64,000 nucleotides of DNA. It comes from Bacteroidales bacterium. GTDB taxonomy: Bacteria; Bacteroidota; Bacteroidia; Bacteroidales; VadinHA17. The stretch's first letter is position 1. Each line of letters begins with the position of its first letter. Of the stretch, positions 7,727-16,464 are shown one piece after another. A program made the translations under genes and the position numbers. The stretch spans positions 186,001 to 250,000 of the forward strand of contig JADJLX010000005.1 of NCBI GenBank assembly GCA_016709865.1. The letters run 5' to 3'. The notes under the pieces are model-generated. The model made no database searches, was not told the origin of the DNA, and was given only the letters and a program-made list of their open reading frames with translations.

Positions 7727-9286
7727 ATGAAGAGCCGGGAAAAGGTAAAACAGCTGATTGAACTCCGCGAAAAAGCCCGCGAGGGCGGCGGCGTTAAACG
7801 CATTGAAGATCAGCACTCCAAAGGCAAAATGACTGCCAGGGAGAGGATTCTTATACTCCTCGATGAAGGAAGTTTTGAAGAGTATGACATGTTCGTAACT
7901 CACAGGACCGAGGATTTCGGTCTGGGTGACAAGAAGTACCTTTCTGATGGTGTTGTTACAGGTCATGGAACAATTGATGGGAGAGTGGTATATGTTTTCG
8001 CTCAGGACTTTACAATCTTTGGGGGCTCTCTGTCTGAAACATTCGCTCTTAAGATCTGCAAGGTGATGGATCAGGCTATGAAGGTTGGAGCCCCTGTTAT
8101 CGGAATAAACGACAGCGGTGGTGCAAGGATTCAGGAGGGCGTAAGGAGTCTTGCAGGTTATGCCGAGATCTTTGAGCGCAATATTTTAGCTTCAGGAGTA
8201 ATACCACAGATCTCAGCTATTTTTGGTCCCTGTGCAGGCGGAGCAGTCTACTCCCCGGCTCTCACCGACTTCATAATAATGAGTGAGAGAAGCAGTTACA
8301 TGTTTGTAACCGGACCCAAGGTAACCAAAACTGTTACAGGCGAAGATATTTCTATTGAGAACCTTGGAGGTTCTCAGGTGCACGGCACTAAATCAGGTGT
8401 TGCCCATTTTATTGCCGACGATGAAGAGGAAGGACTTCTTCTTATCAGGAAGCTTTTAAGCTATCTTCCTCAGAACAATCTCGAGGAACCGCCAATTATT
8501 GAATGTGAAGATCCTATTGATCGTCTGTCAGACGAACTTAATAATATAATTCCTGAAAACTCCAATCAGCCATATGATATCAAAGATGTTGTATATCAAA
8601 TAGTTGATGAAGGAGAGTTTCTTGAAATACATTCAACTTATGCCAGGAATATTGTTGTTGGCTATGCAAGAATGGGAGGAATGCCGGTTGGTATTGTGGC
8701 TAACCAGCCTAACTTTCTTGCAGGGGTACTCGATATTGACGCTTCGCGAAAAGCAGCTCGTTTCATAAGGTTTTGCGATGCATTCAATGTGCCTATAGTT
8801 ACACTTGTCGATGTTCCGGGGTTTCTGCCCGGCAGCGGACAGGAATACGGAGGTATAATCATTCACGGTGCAAAACTAATGTTCGCGTATGGTGAGGCTA
8901 CTGTTCCCAAAGTGACGGTTACCCTTCGAAAATCATACGGAGGGGCACATTGCGTGATGTCATCAAAGCAGTTAAGGGGTGATATAAACTACGCCTGGCC
9001 CTCGGCAGAGATTGCTGTTATGGGACCATCCGGTGCTGTAGAGATCCTTGAAGGTAAGGACATTAATGAGATCACAGATCCGGTTAAAAAAGCCCGGTAT
9101 ATCGCTGAGAAAGAGAAGGAGTACAGAGACAAGTTCGCTAATCCCTATGAAGCTGCCCGGTATGGCTATATTGATGACGTAATTGAACCCAGGAATACAA
9201 GATTCAGGATAATAAGGGCTTTAAGGACTATTGCCACCAAGAAAGATCCGGGACCGATGAAAAAACACTCTAATATTCCATTGTAA
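7727..9286 (+). CDS. mmdA: Methylmalonyl-CoA decarboxylase alpha / propionyl-CoA carboxylase carboxyltransferase
   Basis: Carboxyltransferase subunit that moves CO2 between methylmalonyl-CoA and the biotin carrier. The 519-residue protein has both crotonase-fold halves: [13 protein letters not shown] at 126-138 with [13 protein letters not shown] after it forms the acyl-CoA site, and [21 protein letters not shown] in the second half binds carboxybiotin. The neighbours mce, an OadG-like gene and a biotin-carrier gene match the Bacteroidetes methylmalonyl-CoA decarboxylase cluster. The Na+-pump beta subunit (mmdB) and a biotin carboxylase are both absent here, so the sequence alone cannot decide between a sodium-pumping decarboxylase and an ATP-dependent propionyl-CoA carboxylase. 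Confidence 0.93.
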   Translation: MKSREKVKQLIELREKAREGGGVKRIEDQHSKGKMTARERILILLDEGSFEEYDMFVTHRTEDFGLGDKKYLSDGVVTGHGTIDGRVVYVFAQDFTIFGGSLSETFALKICKVMDQAMKVGAPVIGINDSGGARIQEGVRSLAGYAEIFERNILASGVIPQISAIFGPCAGGAVYSPALTDFIIMSERSSYMFVTGPKVTKTVTGEDISIENLGGSQVHGTKSGVAHFIADDEEEGLLLIRKLLSYLPQNNLEEPPIIECEDPIDRLSDELNNIIPENSNQPYDIKDVVYQIVDEGEFLEIHSTYARNIVVGYARMGGMPVGIVANQPNFLAGVLDIDASRKAARFIRFCDAFNVPIVTLVDVPGFLPGSGQEYGGIIIHGAKLMFAYGEATVPKVTVTLRKSYGGAHCVMSSKQLRGDINYAWPSAEIAVMGPSGAVEILEGKDINEITDPVKKARYIAEKEKEYRDKFANPYEAARYGYIDDVIEPRNTRFRIIRALRTIATKKDPGPMKKHSNIPL

Positions 9287-9298
9287 AAACATAGAAAT

Positions 9299-9571
9299 AT
9301 GAAGCCGACTTTCTCAAAAAGCTATTTTACTGGATTACTTTCGGGACTCTTCAGAAGCAGGGAAGTGAAAGATGAAGCACAGCTTTCCGGTTCGGAAACC
9401 AAGTCTGTATCATCTGCCGATAAAGATAAGATGGCAGCTGTTGCAATGGCGTTGTATCTGTATTTCAATGAGATGCATGATGAGGAGAGCAATGTTATTA
9501 CTATCCAGAGGATCTCCAAGACCTATTCTCCCTGGAGTTCTAAAATATATAACATGCGAAATTTCAGATAA
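9299..9571 (+). CDS. Small OadG/MmdD-like protein without clear membrane anchor
   Basis: A 90-residue protein between the carboxyltransferase and biotin-carrier genes. Its C-terminal half, with AAVAMALYLYFNEMHDEES and SPWSSKIYNMR, resembles the tail of the gamma/delta (OadG-type) subunits of sodium-pump decarboxylases. Those subunits normally begin with a membrane helix; here the N-terminus (SYFTGLLSGLF) is short and weakly hydrophobic. I infer an assembly or bridging role in the decarboxylase complex. It could instead be a lineage-specific protein that only shares the motif. Confidence 0.65.
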   Translation: MKPTFSKSYFTGLLSGLFRSREVKDEAQLSGSETKSVSSADKDKMAAVAMALYLYFNEMHDEESNVITIQRISKTYSPWSSKIYNMRNFR

Positions 9572-9600
9572 TTAAATCTAACAGAAGAAATCCCGATAAG

Positions 9601-10020
9601 ATGAAAAAATTCAGCTTTTCAGTAAATGGTGCCAATTATGATGTGGAAATCCAGTCTGTTGCCGGAAATATTGCGAATCTTCAGGTAAACGGGGAATCAT
9701 TCGATGTGGAGATCCACCGCGAGATCAGACAGGCAAAAACACCTGTAATAGTGCGATCGCCGGTAAAGGAAGCATCAAGAGAGATTGAAAAGAAAACAGG
9801 AGGTGCTAAAACAGAAATCAAATCACCTTTACCGGGGATCATTGTTAAGATCTTCGTCACTCCCGGTGAAGAGGTTAAGAAAAACCAGAAGCTGTTCAGT
9901 CTCGAAGCAATGAAGATGGAGAATGAAATAAAGGCTGAAAGAGATGGAATTGTAGCATCAGTAAAAGTAACACCCGGACAATCTGTTCTTCAGGAAGAGG
10001 TTATACTTGAGATGAATTGA
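9601..10020 (+). CDS. mmdC: Biotin carboxyl carrier subunit of methylmalonyl-CoA decarboxylase
   Basis: A 139-residue biotinyl-domain protein. The EAMKME motif at 102-107 holds the biotinylated Lys105 and is preceded by the SPLPGIIVKIFVTPGEEV hinge typical of BCCP domains. The N-terminal 40 residues form a small beta domain and a charged linker follows (about 41-72). It carries the carboxyl group taken from methylmalonyl-CoA by the product of the 7727-9286 gene. A candidate -7 promoter box downstream suggests that the citrate lyase genes have their own promoter. Confidence 0.92.
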   Translation: MKKFSFSVNGANYDVEIQSVAGNIANLQVNGESFDVEIHREIRQAKTPVIVRSPVKEASREIEKKTGGAKTEIKSPLPGIIVKIFVTPGEEVKKNQKLFSLEAMKMENEIKAERDGIVASVKVTPGQSVLQEEVILEMN

Positions 10021-10076
10021 ACCGGATTGATAAAATCTCTTTGCCGGCTGATACCAGTCATGTTTGAAAAAATCAG

Positions 10077-10084
10077 TAGGTTTG
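10077..10084 (+). promoter_or_regulatory. Candidate -7 box for the citrate lyase genes
   Basis: TAGGTTTG matches the Bacteroidetes -7 consensus TAnnTTTG and lies 26 bases before the ATG at 10111. No TTTG is found at the expected -33 distance, so support is partial. Confidence 0.4.
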
Positions 10085-10110
10085 TATAGGAAAACCAAAC
10101 AGAGGGTAAA

Positions 10111-11346
10111 ATGAAAAAGACCATCGCTGTAACAGGTAATACCGGTCCGAAAGTCAGATCCGACTGCGAAATAACCCTTGAGCTTACAGACAAATGGGGT
10201 ATCATAATTGATCTTACATCCAAAGTCAGGACTCTTTATGGTGACTCAATTGTTAAACTTACCAATGATGTTCTTGGATTCTTTGGTGTAAAAAATGCCC
10301 GGGTAAAAATCCTCGATTCAGGTGCTCTGCCCTTTGTTATAAGTGCCCGGCTCGAAGCTGCTGTGAAACAATTAACAGATAGTGATCTTGAGTATCTCCC
10401 TGCCTTTCTGCCTGAAAATGGTTACGCTACGATCCGCGACAGGTTCAGGTTTTCACGTCTTTACCTGCCGGGAAACAATCCCGGATTAATGATAAATGCC
10501 GGACTTCATTCAGCAGATGGTATTATACTTGATCTTGAGGACTCAGTAGCACCTGATAAGAAGGATGAAGCAACGATTCTTGTAAGGAATGCCCTGAGAC
10601 AGATCGATTTCTGCGGAGCTGAAAGAATGGTAAGGATAAACCAGGGTGAAAGGGGTGTAAGGGATCTGCAGCAGATAATTCCTCACAATGTAAATCTCAT
10701 ACTTATTCCTAAATGTGAAAGTCCTGATTACATTTTAAGGGTTGAAAAGGAGATAGAAGCAATACTGCGAAAGCGTAAACTGAAAAACAAGGTATTCCTG
10801 ATGCCGATCATCGAAAGTGCAATAGGGGTAGAGAACGCCTATGCAATCGCAAAAGCATCTGAAAATATTGTAGCCATGGCAATCGGACTCGAAGATTATA
10901 CCGCCGATCTGGGTGTTCAGAGAACTACTGAAGGTAAAGAGTCGTTTTACGCCAGGACAAGACTTGTTGTTGCAGCCAAAGCAGCCGGTATCCAGCCAAT
11001 AGATTCTGTTTTTTCTGATGTTTCAGATATGGAAGCTCTCAGAGCAACAGTTCTTGTTTCAAAATCTCTTGGCTTTGAAGGTATGGGTTGTATTCATCCC
11101 AGGCAGATCCCGGTGATCCGTCAGGGCTTTGCTCCTGATAATGCAGAAATAGACAAGTCAAAACAAATAGTACTTGCCTGGGATTCGGCAATGAAAAATG
11201 GTCTGGGAGTGGTGGCACTGGGATCAAAAATGATTGATCCTCCTGTTGTTGCAAGGGCTCAGAAAACAATCGACCTTGCAATACGTCTGGGTCTGATTGA
11301 TAAGAACTGGATTCAGGAAGATGCACCAGGTGAAAACAAGTTATAA
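10111..11346 (+). CDS. CitD-CitE fusion: citrate lyase acyl carrier and beta subunit
   Basis: A 411-residue protein fusing two citrate lyase parts that are usually separate. Residues 1 to about 95 match the acyl carrier protein CitD: GNTGPKVRSDCEITLE, with Ser17 as the probable attachment site of the triphosphoribosyl-dephospho-CoA arm, and ending GALPFVISARLEAAV. After a linker, residues about 111-400 are the CitE/HpcH citryl-CoA lyase TIM barrel, with the metal-binding LDLEDSV (140-146), a downstream KCES/IIES set and GCIHPRQ near the end. CitE cleaves citryl-ACP to acetyl-ACP and oxaloacetate. citF follows after 8 bases. No citC, citG or citX is present in the window. Confidence 0.88.
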   Translation: MKKTIAVTGNTGPKVRSDCEITLELTDKWGIIIDLTSKVRTLYGDSIVKLTNDVLGFFGVKNARVKILDSGALPFVISARLEAAVKQLTDSDLEYLPAFLPENGYATIRDRFRFSRLYLPGNNPGLMINAGLHSADGIILDLEDSVAPDKKDEATILVRNALRQIDFCGAERMVRINQGERGVRDLQQIIPHNVNLILIPKCESPDYILRVEKEIEAILRKRKLKNKVFLMPIIESAIGVENAYAIAKASENIVAMAIGLEDYTADLGVQRTTEGKESFYARTRLVVAAKAAGIQPIDSVFSDVSDMEALRATVLVSKSLGFEGMGCIHPRQIPVIRQGFAPDNAEIDKSKQIVLAWDSAMKNGLGVVALGSKMIDPPVVARAQKTIDLAIRLGLIDKNWIQEDAPGENKL

Positions 11347-11354
11347 ATAGCGAT

Positions 11355-12914
11355 ATGACTGTCAAAACTGTTAAGAATGCAGCCGGCAGACTGGTCCCAA
11401 CGGAGATTAACGGGAAAACTGTGATCCCGTTTAAAGGAGTCGGCAGGCATAAACCGGAAGGCAGAAAGTATGCACCTCCGATACCAAGCTGTTCGGATTA
11501 TCCCGAAGACGGAAACAAGGTTGTCGGTTCTCTTGAGGAAGCACTCAGGAAATGCGGATTAAAAGACGGAATGACAATCTCCACTCATCATCATCTCAGA
11601 GACGGAGATCTTGTAAGCAATAAAATCTTTGAAATCGCATCTAAAATGGGTGTCAGGGATCTTGTCTGGTTCCCGTCTGCTTCTTTTCCCTGTAATGACC
11701 CTGTTATCAGATTTCTCGATGACGGGACAATAAACAGAATTGAAGGAAGTATGAACGGCCCGCTGGGAAGATATGTATCTGAAGGCAGGATGAAAGGTAC
11801 CGCTGTTCTGAGATCGCACGGAGGCAGAGTTCAGGCAATACAGGACGGTGAGGTTAAGATAGATATTGCTGTAATGGCAGCCCCGTCAGCCGATTCATTC
11901 GGCAATGCCAAAGGTACAGGCGGAACATCTGCCTGCGGGGTCCTTGGATATGCCAAAGCAGATATAATGTACGCCGACAAGGTAATAGTCGTTACCGATA
12001 ACCTTGTTGATCTGCCATGTTTTCCGATGGAGATAGAAGGCAATTATGTTGATTATGTGGTGGTTGTGGATAAGATAGGTATCCCTGAAAAAATTGTATC
12101 AGGCACAACCCAGATTACGAAGAGTCCCGACAGGCTCCTCATCGCTGACCTTACAGCTTCTTTCCTTGAGAAATCAGGCATTCTTAAAGATGGTGTAAAT
12201 ATGCAGGCAGGTGCAGGTGGAACATCGCTTGCCATAGCTGTATTTGTACATCAGATCCTGAAGAATAAAGGGTGGAAATCGAAGCTCGGTTTTGGCGGAA
12301 GCACTAAATATATGGTCAAGATGCTCGAAGAGGGCCAGATGGGTTATATTCTTGATGCACAGGCCTTTGATCTTGATTCTGTAGCCTCAATTGAGAGAAA
12401 TTCAAACCATGTTCCATATCCTGTTTTTAATGCTTATAACTATCATTCCAAGGGAAACCTTACAAGTATGATGGATATTATGATACTTGGTGCCACAGAG
12501 ATTGACCTGAATTTCAACGGCAATGTGGTAACCCATTCTGATGGTTATCTTCTTCATGGAATAGGAGGCTGGCAGAATTGTCTGCATGCCCGTAACGTAA
12601 TACTTCCGGTTCCGTTATTTCGCGACAGGATCCCTGTAATTGTTGATAAAGTGACAACCCTATGCGGACCGGGGGAACTGATTGATGTTATTATTACAGA
12701 AAGAGGAATTGCAATAAATCCGCTTCGTAAAGATCTTATTGACAGTGTAAAAGACAGCGGACTTCCTTTGAGGACTATTCAGGAACTGAAGGAGGAGGCT
12801 GAGAAGATCTGCGGAATACCTCAGAAACCTGAATTTGAAGATGAAATTGTTGCAGCAATAAAATGGGTTGATGGAACTGTTATAGATGTAGTCAGGAAAC
12901 TTAAAATTAAATAA
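11355..12914 (+). CDS. citF: Citrate lyase alpha subunit (citrate:acetyl-ACP transferase)
   Basis: CitF exchanges the acetyl group on the acyl carrier for citrate, forming citryl-ACP and acetate; CitE then releases oxaloacetate. The 519-residue protein is near the family length (about 510). Features include [40 protein letters not shown] and [20 protein letters not shown], all typical of the CoA-transferase-like fold of CitF. It is the partner of the upstream CitD-CitE fusion. Its stop overlaps the first ATG of the rubredoxin gene by one base. Confidence 0.95.
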   Translation: MTVKTVKNAAGRLVPTEINGKTVIPFKGVGRHKPEGRKYAPPIPSCSDYPEDGNKVVGSLEEALRKCGLKDGMTISTHHHLRDGDLVSNKIFEIASKMGVRDLVWFPSASFPCNDPVIRFLDDGTINRIEGSMNGPLGRYVSEGRMKGTAVLRSHGGRVQAIQDGEVKIDIAVMAAPSADSFGNAKGTGGTSACGVLGYAKADIMYADKVIVVTDNLVDLPCFPMEIEGNYVDYVVVVDKIGIPEKIVSGTTQITKSPDRLLIADLTASFLEKSGILKDGVNMQAGAGGTSLAIAVFVHQILKNKGWKSKLGFGGSTKYMVKMLEEGQMGYILDAQAFDLDSVASIERNSNHVPYPVFNAYNYHSKGNLTSMMDIMILGATEIDLNFNGNVVTHSDGYLLHGIGGWQNCLHARNVILPVPLFRDRIPVIVDKVTTLCGPGELIDVIITERGIAINPLRKDLIDSVKDSGLPLRTIQELKEEAEKICGIPQKPEFEDEIVAAIKWVDGTVIDVVRKLKIK

Positions 12915-13084
12915 TGACCGATATGAAAAAGTATAAGTGTGTAATTTGCGGCTATATATACGATCCGGAGCAAGGTGATCCGTCAGACGGGATTAAAGCC
13001 GGTACTCCCTTTGAAGATTTGCCAGATGATTATATCTGTCCGGTGTGCGGAGCAGGCAAAGATGAATTTCTGGATAATGTATAG
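12914..13084 (+). CDS. Rubredoxin
   Basis: A 56-codon gene. The product has the two rubredoxin knuckles, [10 protein letters not shown] and [11 protein letters not shown], whose four cysteines bind one iron, separated by the usual acidic GDPSDGI...PFEDLPDDY region. The first ATG (12914) overlaps the citF stop (TAATG); the third codon after it, ATG at 12923, gives the more usual MKKYKC start. It is a small soluble electron carrier, commonly used by anaerobes for detoxifying oxygen or superoxide. Why it sits behind citrate lyase is not evident. Confidence 0.93.
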   Translation: MTDMKKYKCVICGYIYDPEQGDPSDGIKAGTPFEDLPDDYICPVCGAGKDEFLDNV

Positions 13085-13094
13085 ATGATTGGTA

Positions 13095-14555
13095 TTATTT
13101 TGCCGGCATCCTTGTAATTACATCAATCAGGAGATCCCAGAACATAGCGGCAGTTTTAATTTCAATCATCTCTTCGGGCGTATGTGCGCCTCTGATTGTG
13201 GGACCAAAGGATATCATATCAATCCCTTTGAATTTTTCATATATCAGTCCGCATTCAAGGCCGGCATGTATAGCTCGTACTGCAGGATATTTCCCGAATA
13301 GTCTGTGATATGATTCCTTTGTGATTTTGAGGATTTCGGAATTTATATTTGGTTTCCAGCCGGGGTAACCGTCAGAATGAATGACTTTTGCATTTGCCAG
13401 TCTCAAGCATGACTCAACCATCTCAGAGGCTGCAAATTTTGACGACTCAATTGAACTTCTCTGAGTTGTTACTATCTTGATTGTATTGTTTTCGGCAAAT
13501 TTTGCTGATGCCAGATTTGTAGAGGTCTCCACAAGATCGGTCATCTCTTTTGACCAGGCTAAAGCACCGTGCGGACAACAGTTTATGAGATTAAGAAAGT
13601 TTTTCTGACTTTCCTTATCCATAACAGTTTCTGGTAATTCTACGTCCTTAAAAGTGATTTTAAGATCTTTCTCAAGATCTCCGAATTCGTCAACCAGAGT
13701 CAGATAAAATACATCGATATATTTACGTATTGTACTGCAGTCGTTTTTATCAACAACTATTGTTGCAAAAGCCTCTCTGGGAATCGCATTTCTCAGGTTT
13801 CCGCCATCGTAGTCTGCAACTGATATTTCCAGCTTATTGGAGATATTCCAGAGCAGCCGGTTCATTATCTTCACTGAGTTTCCATATCCCTTATGAATCT
13901 CATCACCGGAATGTCCTCCATGCAAACCTGTTATCGAAATTCTCAGTGCACACTTGCCTTCTCCTGATGGAATAATATCATATTGCATAATTCCTACAGT
14001 GTCCATCCCGCCTGCACAACCAATATACAGAATACCCTCATCTTCAGAGTCAAGATTAATAAGTGTCCTGCCTTTGAAAAACTCAGGTTTGAGATTTATT
14101 GCACCTGTCATGCCCGATTCCTCATCAACAGTAAAAAGACACTCTATTTCTCCAGCTATTAGATTCTTATCAGTCAGAATTGCCATCTGCGCTGCTATTC
14201 CGATACCATCATCTGCACCAAGAGTTGTCCCTTTGGCACAAACCCAGCCATCTTTGATAACAGGAATAATAGGGTCACTATTCCAGTCATGAATATAGTC
14301 GGCATTCTTCTCACCAACCATATCCATATGGCTCTGCAAAACAACTGTTTTTATATTCTCTTTACCCAGAGATGCTGGCTTAATGATCAGAATATTCCCT
14401 ACCTCATCTTCTCTTGCCTGCAGATTGTTTCTGACAGCGAAATCCAGAAGATATTTCCTTATTAATCCTTCATTCTTTGATATACGTGGAATGCTGCAGA
14501 TCTCTTCAAAGTAATTCCAGATCGATGCAGGATTTAATTGACTTAACACACTCAT
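13095..14555 (-). CDS. pepD: Aminoacyl-histidine dipeptidase (PepD, M20 family)
   Basis: A 486-residue cytosolic zinc dipeptidase that hydrolyses Xaa-His and related dipeptides. Metal and catalytic motifs are in order: QSHMDMVGEKN (about residue 79), GTTLGADDGIGIA, TVDEESGMTGA with the base and ligand glutamates, and near the end RAIHAGLECGLI. It has the PepD lid-domain insertion rather than the short M20 form. It is convergent with rubredoxin (10 bases apart) and divergent from icd. A -7 box, TACTTTTG on the minus strand (14584-14591), lies 29 bases upstream of the ATG. Confidence 0.95.
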   Translation of the reverse strand: MSVLSQLNPASIWNYFEEICSIPRISKNEGLIRKYLLDFAVRNNLQAREDEVGNILIIKPASLGKENIKTVVLQSHMDMVGEKNADYIHDWNSDPIIPVIKDGWVCAKGTTLGADDGIGIAAQMAILTDKNLIAGEIECLFTVDEESGMTGAINLKPEFFKGRTLINLDSEDEGILYIGCAGGMDTVGIMQYDIIPSGEGKCALRISITGLHGGHSGDEIHKGYGNSVKIMNRLLWNISNKLEISVADYDGGNLRNAIPREAFATIVVDKNDCSTIRKYIDVFYLTLVDEFGDLEKDLKITFKDVELPETVMDKESQKNFLNLINCCPHGALAWSKEMTDLVETSTNLASAKFAENNTIKIVTTQRSSIESSKFAASEMVESCLRLANAKVIHSDGYPGWKPNINSEILKITKESYHRLFGKYPAVRAIHAGLECGLIYEKFKGIDMISFGPTIRGAHTPEEMIEIKTAAMFWDLLIDVITRMPAK

Positions 14556-14583
14556 AATTAGAAAAATAGTCCTTATCAGGCTG

Positions 14584-14591
14584 CAAAAGTA
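14584..14591 (-). promoter_or_regulatory. Candidate -7 box for pepD
   Basis: On the minus strand this reads TACTTTTG, matching TAnnTTTG, 29 bases before the pepD ATG at 14555. No clear -33 TTTG accompanies it. The rest of 14556-14702 is AT-rich; on the plus strand TTTG (14657-14660) and a weak TACACTTT (14679-14686) may serve icd. Confidence 0.4.
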
Positions 14592-14702
14592 CTAATAAAA
14601 TCCCAACTTTTTAGCCATATTGTTAAATATTTAACACAATTAAAAACAATGCAAATTTTGACTATTTTTACGTAACACTACACTTTTAAAAAGAATCAGA
14701 TC

Positions 14703-15902
14703 ATGGCTAAGCGGACAATTATTACATTACCCGGAGACGGAATTGGGAAAGTAGTTTTAAACGAAGCTCTGAGAGTCCTTGATGCTGCAGGATTCGAAGC
14801 TGATTATATTCATGGTGATATAGGCTGGGACTTCTGGTGTAAAGAAGGTAACCCAATGCCAAAAAGAACAATAGACCTTATTGAAAAGCATAAAATTGCT
14901 CTGTTTGGTGCGATTACTTCAAAACCAAATGATGAAGCGAAGGCAGAGCTCGCTCCGGAGTTGCAGGGGAAAGGATATTCTTACTCCAGCCCGATAGTTG
15001 GCCTGAGGCAGCATTTTAATCTTGATATATGCGCCAGACCATGCAAGTCATATAAGGGTAATCCGCTTAATTTTGTAAGAAGGGGAAAAGGAAACACAAT
15101 CGACGAACCGCTTGTTGATGTTGTAATCTTCAGACAAAACACTGAGTGTCTGTACTCAGGTGTTGAATGGACTAATCCACCTACGCAGGTTTATCAGGCA
15201 TTTTTGACACATAAGAAATTTGCGGAAAACTTTGGTAGTGTTCCTGTTGAGGAACTCTCAATATCAACAAGAATCTTTACAAGGAAAGCTACTCTGAGGA
15301 TTCTGGAGGCAGCCTTTGAGCATGCAAGGAAATTCGGATACAAATCTGTCACTGTATGCGAAAAACCGAACGTAATAAGGGAAACATCAGGTCTAATGTG
15401 GAAGCTTGCAAAAGAGATGCAGAAAAACTCATACCCTGAAATAAAACTCCTTAATACAAATATCGATGCTCAGATGATGTGGCTTACAAAGAATCCTGAA
15501 GAGTATGGTGTTATTGTAGCAGGTAATATGTTCGGAGACATTGCTTCGGATGCATTTGCCGGACTAATCGGCGGACTGGGATTTGCATGCAGCGCACAGT
15601 TCTCTTCTGATGGCATTGCTGTATTTGAGCCGACTCATGGCTCGGCTCCGAAATATGCTGATTATGAGGTTTCTATAGTTAATCCTATTGCAATGATCGA
15701 GTCGGCTTGTATGATGCTTGACTATATCGGGGAGGTGAAAATCTCCTCAAAGATACGTAAAGCAATTGCAACAGTGATCGAGGAGGGTAGGGTCCGCACT
15801 TATGATATGATGAGAATGCCGGGCAGGCCTGAGGTTATAAGGAACGGAGCAGCTTCAACAACACAAATGACCGATGCAATCATTACCGGATTAAAAAAAT
15901 AA
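14703..15902 (+). CDS. icd: NADP-type isocitrate dehydrogenase, short form
   Basis: A 399-residue beta-decarboxylating dehydrogenase of the isocitrate/isopropylmalate family, catalysing isocitrate to 2-oxoglutarate or the reverse carboxylation. The Mg/substrate aspartates lie in GNMFGDIASDAFAGLIGGLG (about 274-293). Coenzyme choice can be inferred: Lys317-Tyr318 in HGSAPKY and Tyr367...Arg371 in TYDMMR match the NADP determinants of E. coli Icd (K344, Y345, Y391, R395). NAD-dependent and isopropylmalate enzymes lack these. The HD-domain gene follows after 10 bases, and the citrate lyase genes lie 1.8 kb upstream. Confidence 0.88.
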   Translation: MAKRTIITLPGDGIGKVVLNEALRVLDAAGFEADYIHGDIGWDFWCKEGNPMPKRTIDLIEKHKIALFGAITSKPNDEAKAELAPELQGKGYSYSSPIVGLRQHFNLDICARPCKSYKGNPLNFVRRGKGNTIDEPLVDVVIFRQNTECLYSGVEWTNPPTQVYQAFLTHKKFAENFGSVPVEELSISTRIFTRKATLRILEAAFEHARKFGYKSVTVCEKPNVIRETSGLMWKLAKEMQKNSYPEIKLLNTNIDAQMMWLTKNPEEYGVIVAGNMFGDIASDAFAGLIGGLGFACSAQFSSDGIAVFEPTHGSAPKYADYEVSIVNPIAMIESACMMLDYIGEVKISSKIRKAIATVIEEGRVRTYDMMRMPGRPEVIRNGAASTTQMTDAIITGLKK

Positions 15903-15912
15903 CTTATAAGAT

Positions 15913-16464
15913 ATGAATGCTCAGGTGAAAAAACTATGGCCGGAACTTGAATGGATAAAAGACGAAGTTCTGAGGGAAAAAACTGCAAAAACATGGGAGA
16001 TTGCACTTGAAAGAAGTGTGCTCAAGGCATCTGATCTGGATACTATACCTTTTACTTTATTGTGCGGACCGGATCTTAGAGTGAGTTTTATGGCTCATAA
16101 GCGCTGTGTTGTTCATATTGCAAAAGCCAGCGGTGAAAAAATGAATGAATTCTTTGCCACAGACCTGCCGGTTGATATGGATGTTCTTATTTCAGGTGCA
16201 ATACTTGCTGATGTTGGCAAATTGCTTGAATATGAACTCGATAAAGATAGCAAGGCAATCCAGGGAAAGTATGGGCAGTATATTCGTCACCCGTTTTCAG
16301 GTGTATCACTTGCAGAGGAGTGCGAAGTGCCGCCTGAGGTTTGCCATATAATTGCTGCTCATGCTCATGAAGGTGATTTAGTCAAAAGAACAACCGAAGC
16401 TTATATTGTTCACCACGCCGACTTCATGACATTCCTGCCATTCAAAAGCAGATTAATTGTTTAG
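15913..16464 (+). CDS. HD-domain protein with an altered HD doublet
   Basis: A 183-residue protein of the HD phosphohydrolase superfamily. Its layout fits the family (His62/His68 region, then the doublet helix, then HIIAAHAHEG and VHHADF). The doublet, normally His-Asp in a LLHDIGK-like motif, here reads Ala99-Asp100 (ILADVGKLLE), so one metal-ligand histidine is missing. It may be a weak or single-metal enzyme, or non-catalytic. It is probably co-transcribed with icd (10-base gap). Its 3' end overlaps the convergent GH2 gene by 12 bases. The substrate is unknown. Confidence 0.75.
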   Translation: MNAQVKKLWPELEWIKDEVLREKTAKTWEIALERSVLKASDLDTIPFTLLCGPDLRVSFMAHKRCVVHIAKASGEKMNEFFATDLPVDMDVLISGAILADVGKLLEYELDKDSKAIQGKYGQYIRHPFSGVSLAEECEVPPEVCHIIAAHAHEGDLVKRTTEAYIVHHADFMTFLPFKSRLIV

